Source: Manis javanica
Lineage: Eukaryota; Chordata; Mammalia; Pholidota; Manidae
DNA length: 64,000 bases
Reading direction: 5' to 3'
Assembly: GCF_040802235.1 (NCBI RefSeq)
Contig: NC_133170.1
Span: forward strand, 42,665,501-42,729,500
Part shown: positions 58,901 to 64,000 of the stretch, piece after piece
How positions within the stretch are numbered: the stretch's first letter is position 1
Layout: every line of letters starts with the position of its first letter
Made by a program: the position numbers and the translations under genes
Notes under the pieces: generated by a model
What the model was told of the DNA's origin: nothing
Database searches by the model: none
Seen by the model: the letters and a program-made list of their open reading frames with translations, nothing else

Positions 58901-60859
58901 TTTCATTTAATTTTGATTTAAGTTTTCTTGTACCTATAGAGAAATGAAGTGACAGTGCTTAATGTATTGTTTCAACAGCAGAAGACCTTAGCAAGTATTA
59001 ATGACATCAGTGTTTTTGATGGAAAATGCATTTTAATTATATTTGGGTTTTTATATCTAATTCATGGATATAAGTAAAGCTTTACAAATTTTACTCTATC
59101 AAAGATAAATCGTATATTAATGAAACTTGTAAATTCAGCTAAATGGATCATTAAAGATGAAGTTATTTACTTTGTAGTGGCAAGTGTAAATTTTAGGAGA
59201 GCACAGTGTCATAGTGAAGACAATGTTTATTAAATCAAAGCCACATATGGAGCAGAAATGTGTTTGGACTCAGTTGTGGTGTATTCATTTTCATGTCCAA
59301 AAACATGGTGAGAGTATACTAATCACGGCCAAAATTACCAAGTAGTTTTATAAATAAGGACTTGGTTACAATAGTTATACTATACGATATGTGAGGTTAA
59401 ATGCAGAAAAACATTTGCATAACATTTTTTAAATTAACTGGCATTGTCAAAGTTTTAAAATACCTAAGCCCTTGAATTAATGCTTTGTAAACAGTCTAAG
59501 TAGCCAACGAAGTTATTAGTCTTTTCTAAATGAGCCTCTTGTATTTTCATTTCATTTGAAATCACTTGAAAATATTTAATCAAAGTTTTTAATAAGCAGA
59601 GTACCCAAAACTTCCTTTTAGTGAATAGCAACTATTGTAAACAAAATTTAAAAACAGGAAGACATTGAGATGTTAAGGGAAAATAAATAAGCAATATGAG
59701 TTCAAACTATATACTAGATGAATTTTTAAATTCTTTAATTTTCCATTGGAATACTTCAACTTGGAAGACTTTTTGATAAAGTTTCTATTTTTAATTGGAT
59801 AAATGTATGTTCAGTAGTGAAACTGAATGCAGTTGTAAAGGCCAGTGTGTATTTTTGCAGCATCTATATTTAAATGAATAATAGAGGCACCTTTTATGAC
59901 AAATATTTTTTTAAGTCAGTCACATCTCAGTAAGGCAAAATGAGAGGACCTACAAAGTATTTAGACTGAAATTTGTGCACTTTTCGATATAAAAAATAGA
60001 ATTGAGATATTCTCCACATAGCAAAATTTGGGGCACTAAAGAGAGTTAGGAATATCCTCGATTTAGCAAAATTTGTATGTGCCTACAGGATATTTCAACA
60101 ATTACAGAATACTTTTTCAATTAATTTTTTTTATGCTCTATAGCAAAAAGTTAAGGAAAGGTGCCCACAATTTCAAATTCATTAACCATAAAATGCTCCA
60201 TTGAGGAAAATTACAGACAATTTTATGAATACAATTAAAATAATAATACTATATAGATGTAAAAGAGACACTTTTAAATACTACCAGCAACTTGATGTAA
60301 GAGACAGATATGACTACATGACATAAATATGTGAAAATATTGTTGTACTTATTTATGATTTTACTTTCTGGTGATATCAAAGTAAAGACATCATTTTAGC
60401 AGAGATAATTTTATGTTTCAAAATAGTTTTGACTATGGGCTCATTAATGTAATTAAGCCAGTAAAAAACTTTAAAAATGCTTTCAAAATTACATAATTTT
60501 TTATTTAATTTTCACTATTTTCATTCTCAAGTGTCCCTAAGTCATCCCATATTATGCTCATCTCATAACAAGATTTTGAGTGTTCTTTGAAATAGGGCTT
60601 TTTGACTTGTCCCATGTTTCCAAGCATAAGTTTCCTTAAATTAGACTTTTTATATAATTTATATTTACATTATCTTTTGAGGTAGTTGATGGAGCTAAGG
60701 AAAAAAATTATCCCATGATTTTATTGTTATTATAAATATTAAAATAAATATTCAGCTGTTTATATAATCTTGCTTGATATCTTTTACTATTGATATGTCA
60801 GAAACCTTGAAATGGAAGTGACTCAGATCTCTGTTGGCCTGTGATCGTTCTAGATACTT
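58901..60859. other. AT-rich intron 1 sequence, unassigned
   Basis: About 2 kb with no named repeat and almost no open frames. 59,997-60,018 is identical to 58,654-58,675, and 'tagcaaaatttg' recurs at 60,019-60,030 and about 60,065. Confidence 0.45.
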
Positions 60860-60990
60860 TTATTGCTCTCACTTTAGAGACAGGGAGGGAGGCAGAGGAC
60901 CCCACAGAGGCTAAGTACTCTGTCCCCAAACTAGTAATGCGAGGGCTGGACTTCTACTGTTGTCCTCTAATTGCAAAACCCTTGTTCTTC
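60860..60990 (-). repeat. MIR SINE fragment
   Basis: 'tttagagacagggagggagg' then 'cacagaggctaagtactctg' and 'actagtaatgcgagggctgg' match the antisense MIR core and 5' part. Confidence 0.65.
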
Positions 60991-61084
60991 CTTCAGCTTT
61001 AATCTGACTTTACTTTGAAAGAAGGAAAATAGAAGAGAATTGACAATTATTGATCAATCAGAAACCCAATGCTTTGTTTCATAT

Positions 61085-61260
61085 TCACCTACCTGAGTTA
61101 ATTTAATCCCTGAAACATGGAAATTTAGATGTTTTAATTCCTACTTTATGAATATGGAAATTGAAGGCCAAAAAGGTTGAAAGAATTGTCAAAAATCACC
61201 CACTCAATAAATGGTGAAGCTGAAATTTTTACATATAGTTTTGATTATAGCAGTCTATGT
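61085..61260 (-). repeat. MIR SINE fragment
   Basis: 'agttaatttaatccctgaaa', 'gaatatggaaattgaaggcc' and 'cactcaataaatggtgaagc' match the antisense MIR order. Confidence 0.65.
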
Positions 61261-61329
61261 TTAATAAAAAGAGAAAAAAGTTATAGCTAAATTATAAGGC
61301 ATTAAATCTATATGATTAAGATCTTATCA

Positions 61330-61908
61330 GTTACTAATTTGAAAAGATATATGCACTCTTATGTTTACTGCAGCATTATCTACAAAAGCAAGCAACCTAG
61401 ATGTCCATTAATGGGTGAATGGATAAAGAAGATGTGATATATATATATATAATGGAATATTACTCAACCATAAAAAGAATGAAATCTTGCCATTTGTGAC
61501 AACATGGGTGGACCTAGAGGGTATTATACTAAGTGAAATAAGCCAGACAAAGACAAATATTATATGATTTCACCTATATGTGGAATCTAAAATAACAGCA
61601 ATAGACTCATAAACACAGGGAATGGACTGGTGGTACTATAGGGATGGAGCTGGAGGTTGGGAAAATAGGTGAAGGGATTGAAGAGGTACAAACTTCCAAT
61701 TATAAGATAAATTAGTCACGGGGATGAAGGTACAACATAGGGAGTATAGTAAATAATATTGTAATATCTTTGTATGATTACAGATTGGTAACTCCACTTA
61801 TGGTGGTGTAATGTATATTTAGTAACATACATAATTGCTGAATCACTGTGTTGCACACCTGAAATTACTATAAAATCATATGCCAACTGTGCTGCAATTT
61901 TAAAAGAT
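61330..61908 (+). mobile_element. 5'-truncated L1 (L1MA-like) 3' end
   Basis: 'tgtttactgcagcattatct' (61,362), 'gatgtccattaatgggtgaa' (61,399), 'aatggaatattactcaacca', 'tgaaataagccagacaaaga' (61,535) and 'gttgcacacctgaaattact' (61,849) give a clear L1 ORF2 end plus 3' UTR. It contains a short (TA)n run at 61,437-61,451. It is moderately preserved and differs in 3' UTR from the L1 at the window start. Confidence 0.9.
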
Positions 61909-62179
61909 CTCAGTGGTCATGGCTGACTTCACTTTGAGACACAAACCACTTTCATGCTTTTTAAGAACACACTGTTTTAGGAAAATCAATTCAAAAAGTC
62001 ACAAAATATCAATGTTTTATAAACTGTATTTCATGGATTGTCCAGGAATTTGTTAGAATAAGTACCGAAAATTATTCTTCTTATATGAGAAGTCATGACC
62101 CACCAGTGTCAGGTCACTTAAGAGCCATGCCATTAGTCCTGAAGATTGATACTATTAGAACAGATTTAGAGTTATCTCC

Positions 62180-62455
62180 AGAACAGTGTCATGCAATTTG
62201 AATTTAAGAATGCTGAAAAAAAAAGAAAGCTCTGGTCAATCAGTGGCTGCTTAGAAGCAGGAATGGGGTGCAGAGGTGTGGCATTACTACAGAGCCTGAG
62301 GAAACTTTTGGGAATAATGGATATGGGCCCTGACTTGATTGTGGTGATGGTGTTTCGGATGTATGCATTTGTTAAACTTACCAATCATACATTCTAAACA
62401 CACACAGTTTATTGCATGTGAATTGTACTTTAATAAACCTGTTAAAAATGCTTTC
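62180..62455 (+). mobile_element. L1M 3' UTR fragment
   Basis: 'atcagtggctgcttagaagc' (62,239), 'ctgacttgattgtggtgatg' (62,331) and 'gtgaattgtactttaataaa' (62,418) follow the 3' UTR order of an old L1M subfamily, ending near 'acctgttaaaaatgc'. Confidence 0.78.
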
Positions 62456-62719
62456 CTGGGTGGTAGGAAGAAGGGAAGCGTCAGAGCTACAACACTTGGA
62501 ATGACACATACTCCGCACTCAGTCTTTGCTGCTTCTCATCTCCTTGATTAGCCACCTTTACAGGTGTATTATTACTTGTATCCATCCAAGTTATGGAAAG
62601 TGAGACTTGAGAAACAAGTGAAATTAATCATGAGGATACTGAAATTAATAGTATAAAATTATTATTTTAATAATAAAATAGTATTAAAGTTATTTTTTTA
62701 ATTTTGTCTGTAGCACAGA

Positions 62720-63080
62720 CCTGCTTGCTGTGTTCATTATCTACTGATTATTACAGCTCACATGTTTGTGGATTGGCTGGGGGGTGGTCACCTGATCCAG
62801 ATTGGGCTTATCTGGGCTCTCTGGGATCTTGACTGGGATCTGTGGGATCACTCACAGATACACAGGTGTTCTACAGGCCCTGCTGTCTGAGCTTGGTTGG
62901 AAAGTTTAACTGGGGCCTTTCTGCTCCACACGTCCCTTGTCATATGCTGGCCCAAGTGACCTTGTGGTGATGGCAGAGGCGCAACAAAATCACCTCAATG
63001 AAACAACTTTTCCAAGACTTTTCTTATGTCTTGTTTGCTAACATCTCATTGATTAATGCAAGTCACAAGGACAAACATAA
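62720..63080 (+). repeat. Ancient LTR-like interspersed repeat
   Basis: 'tttgtggattggctgggggg' (62,765), 'cttatctgggctctctggga' and 'tgctggcccaagtgaccttg' have the order of the same broad LTR-like class as at 12,313 and 50,690. Its right end is unclear. Confidence 0.4.
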
Positions 63081-63534
63081 GTATTAGAATAATGCTTCTC
63101 CTACAATGAATGAGCACAGAAAGTTATATGCCAAAGGAGGATTGGAGTCAATGACAAAATTTATTCCATTTGCCTTATTATCATTATCTGGGTCGGGGTG
63201 GGGGTGCCATGTTTCAAAATTAAATGTGCTTTTAAAAAGATTACCCACATTTGTTTTCTATGTAAGATGACAAATCTGGTGTCTTGAAATGGCTTCTTTA
63301 TTTCCCCATGTGCTGTTAAAATGTAAACTGAGCAAAAACTCTGTAGTTATTCCAGAAACTCTGTGATTCTACTTATGAAATTTCTGAAAATGTTAACAAA
63401 AGAGAGAGGTTCTTAATATAATCTATAATGAAAAAACTGCATATGCAAAAAATCGCACACTTTGCATAATGTTTTGCACAGATGAGCCTATTTCTCCAAA
63501 AATATAAGCTAAAAGAAGGTAGCAGTCACCTCTT
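63081..63534. other. Intron 1 sequence, unassigned
   Basis: A short G-rich stretch 'gggtcggggtgggggtgcca' lies at 63,191-63,210. No exon or repeat is recognised. Confidence 0.4.
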
Positions 63535-63615
63535 TCCTGTTGGCCAGTGCATGCCTTGTGCCTGGCACAGTTCCTTGTGCATCGTTAGAACTTCATATAT
63601 GTGTTGACTGAATGA
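63535..63615 (+). repeat. L2 3'-end fragment
   Basis: 'ccttgtgcctggcacagttc' (63,554) followed by 'atatgtgttgactgaatgaa' matches the terminal L2 passage 'gcctggcacatagtaggtgctcaataaatgtttgttgaatgaa'. Confidence 0.6.
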
Positions 63616-64000
63616 ACTTGAAAAATATGAAAAGTTGCCTGCCTTATTAAAAGTTTTCATGAAGTGGAGAATTTTATAGTTTCATGGGACCAAATTTGGT
63701 TAAATTACCTTATTGGCTGCTATCAAACAATGGACACACCAGTAGAGTTGGAGATAACAGCAAGAAAACCAATAGATTTCTTTGAAATCAAGTCAAGGAT
63801 GGTGATGACATGTAATCTTAGAACTCTACAGTGCACTAAAAAGCAACAGAGATAGCTAGAATTCTTAATACAAGTTTTGGAGGTTTAGGTCCTCAATAGT
63901 TTTCTTACTGTTTCTGTAACAAAATCATCGATGTGTGCCATTTGACATGAGATGACAAGACTACTAATGGTTAGTACTAGAGTTGAAGCTCTCCTTATAG
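63616..64000. other. Intron 1 sequence to window end, unassigned
   Basis: A 63-codon open frame (63,664-63,855) has no recognisable domain and does not match ELK-channel exon 2. No repeat is recognised. Confidence 0.4.

Noticed and set aside
1..64000. tRNA, rRNA, snRNA or microRNA genes
   Set aside because: No cloverleaf with A and B boxes, rRNA core or other RNA gene was recognised beyond ancient tRNA-derived MIRs. A covariance-model scan would be decisive.

Overview
This window is nuclear DNA of a placental mammal. It has AT-rich, gene-poor sequence full of L1, L2 and MIR relics, a class I endogenous retrovirus, a CpG-island promoter and a spliced vertebrate ion-channel exon. I recognise no lineage-specific SINE (no Alu, B1/B2, carnivore tRNA-Lys, ruminant BOV or horse ERE type), so primates, rodents, carnivores and ruminants look less likely. 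The youngest L1 has a distinctive G-rich 3' UTR ending in AATAAA-type sequence. I cannot name the species from it.

Layout. 1-30,439 is intergenic: a 3' L1 piece (1-3,107), a sibling 3' end (about 6,190-6,556), many old L1M/HAL1-like fragments on both strands, MIRs, a MER5A-like DNA transposon and L2 relics. 30,440-38,410 is a nearly full-length gammaretrovirus-like provirus: two LTRs, a 4-bp target-site duplication GAAT, a primer-binding site, gag, pro, pol, env and a polypurine tract. Every coding region is broken by stops and frameshifts. 38,411-43,991 is more intergenic sequence. 43,992-44,343 is a four-unit minisatellite with an internal (CA)n tract.

44,440-46,520 is a two-part CpG island leading into the only host coding sequence recognised. 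This is exon 1 of an ELK-type voltage-gated potassium channel (KCNH8, Kv12.1, is the best assignment), with its start at 46,503 and a splice donor at 46,579. The exon encodes 25 residues plus one base, which is the N-terminal cap of the PAS/eag domain. A short upstream ORF (46,475-46,570) overlaps this start in another frame. From 46,579 to the end is KCNH8 intron 1, with L2, L1, MIR and LTR-like relics and no further exon seen.

No novel gene system was found. The more interesting points are the overlapping upstream ORF, the split CpG island with the compound minisatellite beside it, the intact structural outline of the provirus, a stray env-like fragment outside it, and several short duplicated segments 0.5-1.6 kb apart that resemble local template-switch or conversion events. 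Repeat family names are from memory of consensus features, not a database search.
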